Positions 37,670-50,429 of a stretch of 64,000 bases of DNA are shown here, piece by piece (within the stretch, counting starts at the first letter, position 1; every line of letters begins with the position of its first letter). The notes below the pieces were generated by a model. It ran no database searches. It saw only the letters and a program-made list of their open reading frames with translations, and was not told the origin of the DNA. Source of the DNA: Mesostigma viride (taxonomy: Eukaryota > Streptophyta > Mesostigmatophyceae > Mesostigmatales > Mesostigmataceae); NCBI GenBank assembly GCA_009746045.1, contig RPFO01000175.1, positions 2,913,634 to 2,977,633 on the forward strand, read 5' to 3'. The position numbers were made by a program, and so were the translations under genes.

Positions 37670-40129
37670 ATGGGGGGTGTTTCTGGACAAAAAGCTGCGC
37701 AACGTAAGCGTCGGCAGGCAGAGGCAGTAGGCAAGGATGAGCCGCAAAAATCAACTGCGAAACAAGGGCGTGGAAGGCCGCTCGGCTGCAAGAATGGGCC
37801 GCGGGTCGGCAGGCCAAAGAAACAGCAGAAGAAAAAAGGGCAGGGTAATAAAAAGCGCAAGCAGAACACGGTCGGCATTGAAACTGGCGCTGCACCAGCA
37901 GTTAACGATGGCATCATGGCAGAGCCCACCTCGCCTAAGTCACCTGACGAAGGTATGCCTGGCGATGCTCGCATCCGCTTTCCGGCATCTAGGTACTCGT
38001 TCTCGCCTGTTTCGCTTGACGAGTGGGGGCATTTCAAGAAGTCGTCATCCACCACCTGTGATCCTATTTCTAGGGGCCAGCCTTTCACCTTTACACGCAT
38101 GATTGTGGACACGCAGTGCCTGGCCTCTGCCTTCACACAAATGCGCTGCCCATCATGTGCTGAGCTTAGCATTCAAGTGGCAGAAAAGCCTGATCCCCAG
38201 CTAGCACAAGGCAGCACCTGAGCTTATCATTTATTGCAGCAATGCCGCCTGCCTTTCTGAGAATGAGGAGCCCTGGCAGATGCCGTGCCCAACACAAGAG
38301 GGGGGGGGGGTTGCTCCACTGGGCTCTGAGCGTGCTGGGGTCAGTGCCCTCCTAGCTCTTGCCACTACTATCTTTTCTATCACACGCCCCGAGCTGCTGC
38401 GCCTGTTTACCATGCTAGGGCTGCCCTTCCCCACGCGCAGTCGTGCGTGGGAGGCCAACGTGGCAACTGCCAAGGAGGCCATTGATGAACACCTCCACCA
38501 CATCATCATGCGCAACCGTGAGGAAGTGAGGAAGTGGGAGCAAAAGGAGGGCAGGTTTCCTGTGGATGAGGAGGGCAGGCAGGGCACGCGCGTAAGCATT
38601 GATGATGGCTCGTGGCCAAACAAGGGATTCCATTCGCTGTTGGGGCAGCAGCTGGCCGTGCACGATGTGCTCAAGCTCGTCATAGCTCACCATGTCAGTG
38701 CTAAGTGGTGTGCCTCGTGCAGCGCGGTAGAGGGCAAGGTGGATGAGGTTGGCAACCCCTTGGCTCCCACTCCCCATGTGTGCTACAAGAATCATGAGGG
38801 CAGCAGCAAGTCAATGGAGGCGACGGGGGTGGTGGCCATGCTGCGTGATGTGCAGTCCTTGCACGCGGGTGTGTCCACGGGGCAGGTGGTGCATGAGGAG
38901 GAGGGGGTGGAGCGGGCTAGCAAGCCAGAGGCCCAGCTGTTGTACGTTGAGAAGGTGGTCTCGGATGGGGACACGAGCTGGTTGTGTCAGGCACGTGAGG
39001 ATCCGGTGTTGAAGGGGGAGGGCCACGTCCCGGGCAAGGACCATGACCTCAACCACCTAGCTAGCAACATGCACGCTGCACTAGCCAACACCAAGAAGAA
39101 GTGGCTGTCCAAGCACAAGGGGGTGCTGGGTGAGAAGGGCCACATCCACTGCATGATGCGGGGCTTCAGGGCACTGATGCGTGCGTGCAAACTGGCACAA
39201 GGGGGCAAAGTGGCTGGGGGGGGCACTGACCAACGCACGCGAGCACTACCACGGCAATCACGCGAGGTGCCATGCTTTTCCTAACCACAACCTGCAGCCA
39301 GATGGTAGCATCAAGGAGGAGCAGTGGTGCTGCGTGCACAGGCTGCAGAAGAATGAGCCACCGTGGGGGGGTGACAGCACCAACTGGCTGCCGCGTGCGT
39401 CTACAAGGGGCAAGGACACAGTGGATGTGCAGGGGCTAGTGAAGGAGGTCTGGGATAGGTACACCACCCCCGACATCCTCGCAGGCCTCTGCCACAACTC
39501 AAGCTCCAACATCAATGAGTTTCACCACAGCATGCAGGTCATGAGCACACCTAATGGCAAGGGGGGTTTCCTGCTGGCTTGTACCCCACGTGCTGTGCTG
39601 TGGGGATTTATCGGGCGTCGGAGGGGGAGGACTGGTGGCCCGGGGCTGTAGCGCAGAAGCTAGGTGTGGATGCCTCACCCGCTGCCCTAGCCCAGCTCAG
39701 TGAGCTGCAGAAGAAGAGAAAGCGCCAGCAGGTGGTCAAGAAGACGCTAGAGTACAAGGCTGAGGCAGCCCGGGCGTGGCATGTGAAGCGTGGCCATCGC
39801 TGGGATGAGGGCAAGGTAGATGCCCATAGGGGCCAGGTCACCTACAGCAAGGGGGTGCACTATGGGGGTGTGGGGGCTGCTACTGGGGGGCGGGGGCGGG
39901 CAGCAATGAGGATGATGATGACACTGCACACATCCCTTGCTTGCGCTGCTCTAAGACCGATGCATCTGATGATGACCCTTTCTTGCTGTGCAGCACACCC
40001 GGGTGCGATGGGGGGCTCCACCTGAGCTGCACGGTCCATCTCCTGCCCAGCGTACCTGATGGGGACTGGTTCTGCCCAGTTTGCTGCGGGGAAGACTGTG
40101 ATGATGGCAGTGATAGTGACAGTGACTAG
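37670..40129 (+). pseudogene. DDE transposase with AT-hook and C-terminal PHD finger, frameshifted
   Basis: The N-terminus (37670-38221) has an AT-hook-like basic stretch (GRGRPLG, VGRPKKQQKKK). A Cys-containing region RCPSC and YCSNAAC spans the first frameshift at about 38218. The catalytic part (38280-39650) has SIDDGSWPNKGFHSL, NHEGSSKSMEATG, VVSDGDTSW and later CHNSSSNINEFHHSM. This pattern resembles transposases of the Mutator-like/Kolobok group. Further frameshifts lie near G-runs at about 39217, 39560 and 39885. The end (39941-40129) is a PHD finger: CLRC, LLCSTPGC, HLSC, CPVC, then an Asp/Ser tail. Either the gene is decaying or the homopolymer runs are misread. Confidence 0.75.
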
Positions 40130-42590
40130 TATAATGGACGCCCAGGTGGCATGCTGCCAAAGAGCATAACTTCCACACCGCTTGTCCAAATGCAGCCAGA
40201 TTTTGCGAGCGTGTGTGTCGATGACTAATGGAATTTTAAGTATCATGTTTGGCCCATTTCACATGTGTTTGGTATTTTATTATTTTTGGCATGTGTGAAA
40301 AACAGCGTTTTTGTACTTGCAAGAGCATAAAAATTCTAAAGCATGTCAGATATGGGTTGTGAGTGGCTCTAATTTTTGGCCACCCACGACCTGCTTGGAA
40401 AATATCATGGCTGGCCTGAATTGATGTGTGCATTGGCTGGGGCATACTGTGCCCTAATTAGCGTCTTTTTCTATTTTTAGCGCGATACCGGCGCGTGGTT
40501 GGGGGTAGAACCTTCAATGAATGCATGGATAACTCACTAAACATGTTATTTAGGGCCCCTAATCATGGCTGGGCATCATTCCATCCCATGTTCCCCTCCC
40601 ACTGAGGACTTATGCTCACGTGACGCAGTCACGTGTCTATTAATTAATTAATTAATTAATCATGGCTGGGCATAATTCAATTGAATTCATATTGAAACAA
40701 GTGTATTCCAGTTTTGGGGGGTTTTGGTGGCACACCTCCCCTTAAGGGGAGGGTCCCATAGAAATATATCAAAACTTACCCCCCCTAATAACTACAGAAA
40801 TGCAACTGACAACCACTGAATGATGTTTGGGGACCATAAACATGATGTTTGGGCATGCATACCACCACTTGTTGGGGGTATTACCCCCAGCCATACACCG
40901 GCTATGAGCTAAAAATAGAAAAAAACGCTGTCCGGGGCACATCTTGCCCAGAACAGTGGGAGAACCAGTTGCATGAAAAAAGCACACCCCATATAAAAAT
41001 GTCATGGGACATTGTTTCTACCTAATTGGATCAACAAAATCAGCACATCCCTTTGAGTTATTAATTTTTGGGCCAAAAATACGCTTTTTTAGGCGGGGCG
41101 TCCCCATACACACTCATAACACATCAATTAGGCCTGAAAAGCACAAGTCAAATTCTGTCATGACCATAGAAGGCACTGTCAAAGTTTGGTGGCATTCTGA
41201 GCTCAGCTGTAGCAGTTATTAATTTTGGCAGTTGGCCACCTGTGCAGACGCTAAGGAAGGCATTAGTGAGTATTAAGGCACACTAACACTTCCTATGCCA
41301 TCCAAAAGGCTCCTGACCATGCCCAATTCGACCACAATGTACAAGGAGGTGGCTGGGCACGTCATGTGCCCTTGCCTTACCTCGACACGGGCAACCTGTT
41401 GCGTGTGTGTACAACAATGAGGCAGGTAGCTCTACATGCCTAGCCAACACTTCTAAAGCATATTCCAGGTTTATGGTGTGGGCATCATCCCAAAACCAAG
41501 CTCAAACACACCCTAGAAAGCCATATCCACTAATTGCCCAACAAGGGTAACAACAGACAGTCCACAGAGAAAGCAGAATTATCATACATGCTGCTTGCCA
41601 AGGCTTCTTACCATGGTTACCTTGCCTTGCTAGCATATGAATTAGGGCTCTCCCATTTTAGTGGGAGAAAGGCCAACAAGACAACGATAACCCCTACCTA
41701 CGTGCAGTTCCACCCATGCAGTATGCCCGTCAGAAAAACCACTGCCACCTTTCTTTCCAGCGCAATTGTTTGCCAAGAAACAAACTCAAGCTTGTGAGCC
41801 TCTAACCACAATGAAGCCTCTGCTAAGAAAGGCCGCGTCAATATTCACACAAAACTGAGTGCTGTTAGCAATCTCCTTCCAAGAAACCACTCAGCAAATC
41901 CCTGACAACTTGACGATATGCCACGGTCACGCTTTGACACATCCCAGCCATGCAACGTACATAAAAACCACTGACAGGTGCCAGGAATCTGGCGATGCGC
42001 AGCACGGAATGGCATTATACCTGGCGCTAACTGCACGGAAAGAAGCCGAAAACTTGCGTTGATAACCCATAAAGGAAGCCAAACATTCATAGGGTCACGT
42101 TGATCACACGATCGTACCATTACCGGAATTGTCCTTCGCCCAGCGGCGCAAGAAAGAACAACCTTCCATGGAATAATAAGACGCGCATCCCGCGAGCCTG
42201 GAGAGTGTCTTACCGATCATGACGGAAATCTTGCCGAAACCCAGCAAATTTTTAAAAGCTTTACCAATAACGATTTAAACGCATCCTTGACGCTAGGTAA
42301 AGCCCATAAAACCTGACAATCACCGCCGCCAGCGTGCAATCTAATTTATTCCTCTCGACGAAAACATCAGATTGGACCCCCGTGGCGATGGTCATCAATA
42401 AAATCATCGACACTGCAAAAAACGCGAACTCCGCTACGAAGTAGTATCATTTACTCATCGTCTTGAAGATTCGCTCAGTTTCTCTGCATTCCGCGAGCTA
42501 TCTTTTTCTATTCTGCCTGAAAGCACGTCGCCATGGCCAGCTCCGGTAGGGGTGCGCGCCCCGTGCACCACTTTTTCACGGTACGGACGG
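40130..42590. other. Right half of the TTAA transposon, no gene recognised
   Basis: Short frames only, AT-rich patches and one (TTAA)n run at about 40639-40660. It ends in the right inverted repeat (about 42580-42638). Confidence 0.5.
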
Positions 42591-42757
42591 GTACCGCGAA
42601 TTTTTCGGCGCCAAAATATTCGCGCCGGGACCGTCCCCTTAATTATCAAAATAATTACATCAACTGCAGACCATACAAAACCCTCTAAGGTCGGGAACTC
42701 AAGGGGGCCTCAAGGCCGTCAAAATCACCACGGTACCGACCCGTGCCCTTGTGATCA

Positions 42758-43791
42758 TGTCACGTCCGTGATCATTTACGTCCGTGCACTCAAGAAGTTA
42801 CGCGGTTGCCGTAATCGGAATCGTTACCGACGTTTGGTTGATTCCGATTCAGAAGGCCGCAGGCTTTGTTCCTTGGGCCGGTGTGGAGCGCCGCGCCGGA
42901 AAGGTCTGAATTTCTAGAGTGACAGTCTTAGGTGACCTGACTTAGGTTCAGGCGCAAGACTTCAAATGGGGCGCAAAGCCTTGGTGTGTATTGTCCAGAC
43001 GGAATGATGTTCAGTCCATCTGACAAAGCTAGATACGCAGATCGTAGTGTGCGGTGTGCTGGCTCGCACGTGGCTGTCGAACAGACTTGCTCTGCATTTT
43101 GCTGGCAGTCTAACTGCACGTCAGGCGGCTTGCTGGCAAATGCGACAGTGCATGGATGCCGGGATTTTTGGAGGTATTTAGGAGCACAGCAGCGGCCATG
43201 GTGGTCGTTGTTCGCTAGTTACTCTCCCTCACAACTGGTTTGTTGTCTTCATGGGGTGAAATAGTTCGAGCAGCCCGGAGCAGCCCCCGTGAGTGGTTGC
43301 ATGCAGTCAGTTGCCATGAGGATGGTCTGACGGATACGACAAATGTATTGGTTTTGTTAAGAATGTGTGTAAGACTGAGAACGAGACAAGGGGCAGGGCC
43401 TTCGGGCACCCTGGTCGTCGTTGGCATGCATGCCAGTAGGAACTAGGTCGGGAACACACGCGCACTGCCGCCACAAGGGGCCTGCAGTGGCGTCACCCAA
43501 GGGACCTCACAGCTGCTCTTATAACTACAACATTACAACTCGACAGTCTTTGTAATTCGTCATGTATCTCATTGGAATTGAAAGGTCTTTTGGTTGCTTT
43601 GATGATAAAGCATGGTCTCAAGAATCGGCTGGTTGGGCCGGATTGCCTGTCATGAAGGTGGCAGTGCCGTTAAAGGACCGCACCTTTCATTCTCACAGGT
43701 GGCATATCACACACATGATTATCCTGATAGTGGATGCATTCCAAGTAGCGGTAATGACCAGTCCAGGATGAAATGGCACGCAAACGCGACA
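42758..43791. mobile_element. Solo LTR of family Y, intact
   Basis: Begins TGTCACG and ends CGCGACA. It is flanked by ATCA (42754-42757, 43792-43795). It matches the interrupted copy at 15621-23291. It lies in the 3' untranslated part of copia2. Confidence 0.88.
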
Positions 43792-44042
43792 ATCACACAT
43801 GAATAGTGATGTAATAAGTAGCGAGAAATAACCAACTATGCATGCCACCAGACAAAAGGTGACCCTGTTATGAGGACCAGTGACCCGCCGACGGGCCCAA
43901 GGCACCGTCCAACGTAGCTATAGTGTATAGGGTATGGTCATGACAAGCAAAAAAAACTACTACCACGATACTCGTGAATGCTAGCAACACAGCCGTGTTA
44001 TGGCTGTATTCATAAAGCGCCCGAGCCGTAACCCTGTGTGGC

Positions 44043-45816
44043 TCACGGGTGTTGCATCGTCATGCGCTTGCGCAACACTGCGTACTGCGGGGCAGCCTCC
44101 CGCGCCTCCTTGGTGAGTGCATCCGCGGGATTGAGTTCATTCGCGATGTGCTGGAGACGCGTGACGCAGGAGGCCGCCTTGAGCGAGTACGAGGTAATCA
44201 ACGTCCTGTGACCGCGCATAGGGATTGTCAAGCTAGGAAGGCCAAACAACTTTGTGAGTCAGTGTGCACCGTGCTAGTCCAGTGAAGAGTGAACCCACAC
44301 GAGCCAAATACCCAACCCAGCAAGTGACCGCAGCCGCATGCCATGTGAGATAGCTGAAACAATGCCCCGACATTCAGCCGTGTTGGGGCTAGTAGTGGCA
44401 ATGCGGCTGTGCAAGCGCGAGTACCAATCTAACAACATGCCAGGCTGGCCCTCATTGCCGATAAAGAACAGTGCCCCCATGCGGGCCTGCACTTGGCTAG
44501 CTGACTGTGCGCGTCTCTAGATTATAGCATCCGTCACTATCTCGAGGTGCACCGGCTGTGAGCAATCGAGCCCACGAAGCACAATGCCGGGCGTCATGGC
44601 CAGCTGCCGCCGAACATGAATGGACCCTAGTCCTTCCAGCACATCATCGGGCAGGCGAGCGAGCACTGCCCAATCAGGTGCCACCGTGTCCGCCAACCAC
44701 CCGAGCTTGCCCTTAACCGAGGGCCCATGGGTTGCCAGCAGCGGGGACGGGAGACTGGTCGGCCAGCAGGTCAACCACATAGTTGCGGCTATCCTGCATG
44801 AGCATGACCCATTCGCCAGAACGCGAATCCCGCTGCAATGTAGACTGCACGCCGCAAAACACCACGGGTTTACCCTCCTCATGATCCACCTCCCTGCCCA
44901 TGCAGGGGAAACTTAGCCGCCACTGCAGCAAGAAACTGTGTAGCAAATGTGTGAGGTGCCGCCAGCTTGACGTCATCGCCATGCCACACGAAGAGGGCTG
45001 GCTCGCCAGGGACGCCGGTGGGGACCACAAAGAAGTTAGGATCAGCGCGATGGTACGTGGCCCCTAAGCTCTGCAAGACCTCCTCCGCGGAAATGCGGAA
45101 GATGATGGGAGAGCTCTGCAGCCCCTCCACCCCTGTCAACAGCTCGATATACTCGCTGCCAATGGTGCCATCCCGCCAGACCACTGGGACCTTCACCACG
45201 TAGCGGGTGCCTTGCCATGTTTGCTGCGCGACCCCAGCGTCGCTGTGGAGGAATGCCCGCTGAAAGTCACCGCACCACATCCCGTAGTCCTTGCCCGCAT
45301 TCCGCTTGCCCAAGTAGATGGCCGTCAGTAGCCGATGCGAAACATGGTTGAGCCCAGGGGTATAAAGATCCTTGGCATCCAGCGGGAGGACCCCTTTGTC
45401 TCCGTGACCACGGGCCTAACCCGGAACACCACCGAAGAGTTGGTCTCGTCCGGCTTGTAGGTGAGCACGAACTTCAACCGCAACCGCGTGGCCCCGGCTG
45501 GCACACTCTCCAATCCTCGGTAGACCTCGCGCTCTCGCCACTGCTCCTTGGCTCGAATGAACGCGTCGCGCCACAAAGCAAACTTGAGAGGATCTTGACA
45601 GTCCAGGACAAGTTGCTCCCACGTCACAGGGCTATCCGCCGCCAGTGAGTGTGAGTGGAGGCCGAAGCTGCGCGGGTGCCAATCCTGAGGCTGAATGATG
45701 GACTGGACGAGCGGCGGTGTGGAAAACGCCGCCATCGGTAAGCGCCGCACGACGCCGGGCTGCCCTACCACCACCCCCAATGGAGCGTGGTACTCGCGAA
45801 GCGGGATGCTGCCCAC
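44043..45816 (-). pseudogene. RT-RH: copia2 reverse transcriptase and RNase H, frameshifted
   Basis: The reading order on the minus strand is 45816-45325 (LKFVLTYKPDE, FRVRPVVTET), 45313-44879 (GDFQRAFLHSD, then the catalytic FVWHGDDVKLA at about 44960-44990), 44882-44517 and 44492-44274 (RNase H, including FIGNEGQ and NTAECRGIVSA), and 44249-44043 (HIANELNPADALTKEARE). Several small frameshifts separate the frames. The active site is HGDD as in copia1. Product and order are otherwise those of copia Pol. Confidence 0.82.
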
Positions 45817-46206
45817 CCCCGCGACGACAGCAAGTCAGCGGACACTGAAACCCCGGGTATGATACGAAAGGTTCGCCCAGCAAGGCCACATCCTCGTAGC
45901 CATCCACGACGTGAAACGGTGTGTCAATGCCCAACACCGGCAGCACCACCATCCTGGTAACTTGATATGCCGAAGTGCCTGCAAAGTCGGTCACCGATTT
46001 GTACGGCGACTCTAGTACTGGATACAGGGTGGCCGCCCTACGAGAGATATAATAGACACGGATGCTTGCGTGTCCACAGCCACCAGCTGCCACGGTCTAC
46101 ACGTAGGAAACAAGGCTGACTTAACCGGCCTGACCCCCTGTGAGAGAGTTTTGACCTGAGCCACCCCTGATGCAGCTTGCACTTTAAGCGCCTGAGCACG
46201 CCACAA
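45816..46206 (-). pseudogene. PR: copia2 protease-like domain, frameshifted
   Basis: DTQASVSII (Asp codon at about 46074) is followed, after a frameshift, by VTDFAGTSAYQVTRMVVLP and VALLGEPFVSYPG. It aligns with the copia1 module (DTKAEVSV, VQDFAGNTDHQVLGNITIP, TLIGQPFL). As in copia1 it lies between integrase and RT. Confidence 0.72.
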
Positions 46207-46534
46207 AGCCGTGACCGTTGAAGCCAGGTCCCTAGTAGGTGGGCGAGGCGCATGGCCGGGCAGGACCCTGACCCTCCGGCGAGGCCGCGCTAGCTTGGGC
46301 CTCCCACATTATCCGTGGCTAGCACAGACAGGAGGTGAGTCACTACTTGCACTAGGTCCCGTCAAACCCGCCCCATCCTCATCCCACCCATCCACGGGGT
46401 CATATTGGGGCCCAGGGGAGGGGGGGGGGGTAGCTGTGTCTGCCCCTGGGAGCGACCCGTGGGGTACCACCTCAGATGCTACGACAGGCGCATTATCCTT
46501 CACTACCCACCCCAGTGCCCTGTTGGCTGCCAGC

Positions 46535-47428
46535 TCACTCTCCATGCCATCCCCTTGTATAGCCTGCCACCGATGCCCATGGTACCCTATACACCCGATC
46601 ATTCCACTCTATATCTATGACCCGCAGCGGCCAGTCTAACTGTGTGATGACCCCAGGCCCCTGCATGGTGCCCCGTTTGCCGCTGGGCGAGCTCTCCTTG
46701 TGGAACATGACCAACTGCCCGACCTCAAAAGCGCTAGACAAATCAGGCAGCGTGGCATCCTTGAGCCGCAGCTTGGCGGCGGTATCCTGTAAATGCTGTT
46801 GGTATGCCTCTACTTCCTCGGGTGAGTAGGTGCCCGCTGACAGCCCCCGAGGCGTGACCAGCCCAAAGCCCTTGACATCGAGCACGTGCCTATGGTTACA
46901 CACATGCATGAGCTCCTTGCACCACGCCGTCTTGACCGCGTAGGATTTGCCATGTGGGTTATCCTGTCGCTTGGCTGCCATGCACAGTCTTGCAACATAG
47001 CTTACAGTGCGATCTATCATGCCCATATTGCCGTGATCATCACGCCTCACGATGACCACGGCCTCCATCCCCGGCAAACCTTGCACACAGCGGAACTGCT
47101 GGTCTAGCATGAGCTCCACTACGGGATGAAAGAAAGCCAGGCTGATCTTGATAGCCCTGTGCAGGTCAGCCTCAAACATGTGGGGCAGCGGCTCAATGTA
47201 GGTGACCTTGCTGAACCTATCCTTGACTATGAAATAGGTGTCCCCCCCTACCATGTGCATGACATCCCCCACGAGGTACCCTCGCTCCAAGGGTGGAGAC
47301 TTGGCATGCCGCCTACGCGACTTCTTCCTGATCTTGATGCAGGCAGGACACTGAGCACGCACATTCTTCAGCTCGTTGTATAAAGGTGCCCCCAACATGT
47401 GTGCCCCCCCTACTTCGGCTTGGGGCTC
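46535..47428 (-). pseudogene. INT: copia2 integrase core and C-terminal domain
   Basis: The frame 47398-46535 (287 residues) opens inside the zinc module (CPACIKIRKKSRRRH). It has the core residues GDVMHM and LMLDQQF, and at the third catalytic position GMIDRTVSYV with Asp instead of Glu. The C-terminal part contains GKRGTMQGPGVITQLD, matching copia1. The N-terminal half of the zinc module lies upstream of the LINE insertion at 48044-48100. Confidence 0.83.
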
Positions 47429-47445
47429 ATATATATGCCCGTATG

Positions 47446-48026
47446 GCGCTGCCTTCTATTCCCCCAACCACCGGCCTGACATCGTGGTGCTGGACTTTGA
47501 GGGGGGTGGCCGGCATCTGCTTATTGACGTTTCGGTGGCGCGGCCCTTGGCTCTTAGCCACGTGGCTGGGGCCTCCCTCACGGCAGGTTACACGGCGGAC
47601 CGGGCGGAGCGGGCCAAGCTCCTGGCCTACGGCGACGTCGGGCACCATCGTGTGGTGCCCTTTGTCCTGGAGGAGTTTGGGGCCATGGGGCCCCTGACCT
47701 CCGCCTTCTTCAAGGAGTGTTGCCGGCTCCGGGAGGATCGGCTGGACCTGGAGGGCCAGCGGGCCCCATGGTCGGCGCGGACCTGGACGTCATATTGGCG
47801 TCAGCGCTTGTCGGTGGCGCTGACTCGGGCCATGGCTGACATCATGCTCCGCCGTACGCGGGCTGATTTTGCGGTGCAGCAGGGCTATTAGGTTCCTCCC
47901 GTTAGGCGTTTCCATTGGTCTTATCGTAGTATAGAGCTTTGACATGGCTCTGTATATAGGTTTATAGCTGGGCGTTTGCTTTGGTTTGAGTGATTTCACT
48001 CTGCTGTAAGTAATTATATTTTTAAT
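47446..48026 (+). mobile_element. 5'-truncated LINE end with nuclease-like C-terminal domain
   Basis: A 17-bp duplication ATATATATGCCCGTATG flanks it (47429-47445, 48027-48043). The plus-strand frame to 47891 reads PDIVVLDFEGGG and LLIDVSVARPLALS. The spacing PD, then Asp, resembles a restriction-like endonuclease core as found at the C-terminus of some LINE proteins. A 3' UTR of about 135 bp and a T/A-rich tail follow. The 5' truncation and long duplication support retrotransposition. Confidence 0.75.
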
Positions 48027-48043
48027 ATATATATGCCCGTATG

Positions 48044-48500
48044 CACGGTGCATCTGGTATGCTAACAGTTTCAGGGTGACAGCCTGAGGTGCAGTGGCAT
48101 TGTCAGGATTCTCAACAGGTGGGGTGACTACTGGGGTAGTGACATTGGCTAACTGGGCACTAGCTTCAGAGGCTGCACGAAAGGCCGCCCGTGTGAGCAC
48201 CTTGCCAATGTGAAGATCCACACTAGGGTGGTGTGTACCGAGAACATCTGCCCGCCCAGCATTCTCTTGCACTGTCACAACATTCCTCATAGGCCCAACC
48301 GCCCCAGTATCTAGCTGGGGTGCTGCAGTAGTGCTTGGTCGCTCGGCGTTGTACACACCCGACCTAGAAGACACCACATTGCTTAGGTCACGCATTGTAG
48401 ATCCGTGCTCAGGAAGCACGTGATCCTGTCGCGACAGTGCCAGAGCAGCATCAACGGATTGTGTGAGCACATCACGGAATGAGACAGAGGATGCAGTCAC
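48044..48500 (-). pseudogene. copia2 integrase N-terminal region
   Basis: The minus-strand frame holds a low-complexity leader and YQMHRAYGHIYI (the His pair of the zinc module) just before the LINE insertion site. It joins functionally to the segment 47428-46535. Confidence 0.65.
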
Positions 48501-49564
48501 GTGGCTTAATTTTAGGAACGACTTCAGGCACTACGACGGCCCGGTTCAGCGTGACGCATTGAGCAAAAGAAGGGGTATCGAGCGTGCTCTCACCTGACTT
48601 TCGTGCTGCCCGTCGCTCTGCCCACTCCTCGCGTGTGCTGTGGACGACGATGCGCTTGGCCTTGCACGCCTCCACGCTGTGACCACGCAGAACGTCGTGG
48701 CACTTGCGGCAAAGGTTGTCCTCGAGCTCCAGGTCCGGGCGGACCCGGCAGTCATCCCGGACATGATGGCGACGTCCGAAGCAGCGCTCACAGCGTTGCT
48801 TGCGGTCAGTAGACGCCCCCTGCTGCCGCTTAGCCGGGGGATTATCGCCCTTCTTGTCGTCGCCACCATGCCCGCGCTTGCGCCCGCGCTGGCCCCCGTT
48901 GTTGCCGTGGCCGACGACCTTTTTCAGGATGGCCGTAAAGCTCCGACCGCGTAATTGGAGCCTCTGCGCCTGAAGAAGAAGACGCACCGGTATCCACCTT
49001 GCGCAGGGATGGCAGAGCGGCCGAGGCAGTCGGCTTGGACTGCGCACTCTTGAAGCATGAGATCAAATACAGCATGCCCTCGTCGAAACTGACAGCACTC
49101 TTCTTTTTGAGTTCCGTCGCTATGGTTGCAGATGCACATCCGACGACAGGTCGCATTTCTTGAGAAATCGATTGCACATGAAAATGGGCTTGAGAGTGTC
49201 TACTAGCAGCTTGTGCTTGTGCACGAAGACCTGGAAATCACGTGCAGCCCCGGGCAAATTTGCCTTATTAACTGCATAGCCCTCGAAGTCGTTGAAGGCT
49301 TGCTCGTCGGCCTCTTCCTTAGACCGCGACAAGAGGGCGTCCAGACCGTTGTAAAAAACTTCCCAGGTTTGTTTGTTGTCGTCCGCAATGCGAACTAGAT
49401 TGGCAATGTTTGGGTGCTTGGTTGTACTGCAGAATACTGCACGGAACTTGCCAATCAGCTCCGAATCTTTGTCCGCGCGTCCATCGCGCAGACGCTTGAG
49501 TGCAGCCAGAAAATCTGCTGCGTCGTCCGCCGTATAGTCGGCAGGTAGATCAGCGGGCACCTCC
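48472..49564 (-). pseudogene. gag: copia2 gag, main part
   Basis: 49564-49120 encodes a helical Gag region (DFLAALKRLRDGRADKD, VFYNGLDALLSRSKEEAD). After a frameshift, 49047-48472 has a basic linker (Gly/Lys/Arg) and two zinc knuckles, CERCFGRRHHVRDDC and CRKCHDVLRGHSVEAC. The first roughly 70 residues are separated by the CACTA-like insertion and lie at 63164-62958. Confidence 0.8.
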
Positions 49565-49579
49565 GTCACTAGGAAGTCG

Positions 49580-50035
49580 GGTTCTGAGATTTTTCTCAGG
49601 AATCCTGAGATTTCCTGATTTTTTTCTCAGGATTCCTGAGATTTTCTCAGGATTTCCTGAGATATCCTGATTTTTTTCTCAAGATGTCCTGAGAAATCCT
49701 GAGAAAAACTGAGATTTTCTCAGGATTCCTGATATTATATCAGGACTTCCTCCTGAGAATCCTGAGAAGTGCCTGAGATGCGTCTCGCGAAACACTGAGA
49801 AACACTGAGAATCCTGAGAAAATCCTGAGATCCTGAGAAAAATGTCGAAACAACACAAAAAATCTCAAGATCTTGAGATTTTCCCGCTGAATCAGAAAAA
49901 AATCAGGAAAATCAGGACACTTAGCATGGCACAAAAAATCAGGAAAATCAGGACACTTAGCAATTGGCACAAAAAATCAGGAAAATCAGGACACTGAGCA
50001 TGACACTTGAGAACTCTCAAGTGCATGAAGACAGG
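49580..50035 (+). repeat. Left subterminal repeats of the CACTA-like element
   Basis: Many short motifs of the form TCTCAGGATTCCTGAG in both orientations. They are followed by three tandem copies of a longer unit (AAAATCAGGAAAATCAGGAC with CACTTAGCA or similar) at about 49907-50000. Confidence 0.85.
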
Positions 50036-50429
50036 ACACTTATGCATTATATGTGGATGCAGAAATGATGCAGTTGACACACATGTTCATTGGAAATAAA
50101 TAAATATAATGCATGGTCCGGATTCTCCCGATTTCTGGCCTGCGCTGGTTGTCTCCTTGATAATGCAGTGCGACAAGCACACAACAAGTTACATTACAGG
50201 CATCATTGCCAGAAATATAATCAATGCCACTCCTCATCAGTGTATGCAGCACTGTCAGAGTTGTCCGCATAATTTACTACAGCACGCTGCCTCTCACTTC
50301 TCCTTTGTGAGGGAATGCATGCCTCACCGTTGCTGCTGAACGACGAAACACTAGCTATGTCATCAGGGCTCGATGCGCTGACACTAGCCGCTGCCATGGA
50401 CTTGCCAGCAGTGCGGCTCTTGCCACGCG

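Larger units (their letters stand above)
37178..42638 (+). mobile_element. Kolobok-like TTAA transposon with transposase and PHD finger
   Basis: TTAA flanks it at 37174-37177 and 42639-42642. The inverted ends read GGGGACG and share an inner block with GGCGCC and TTCGCGGTACC. Total length is 5.46 kb. The left half codes for a DDE-type transposase in several plus-strand frames; the right half (from 40130) shows no gene. It sits between the copia2 3' LTR and the rest of that element. Confidence 0.85.
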
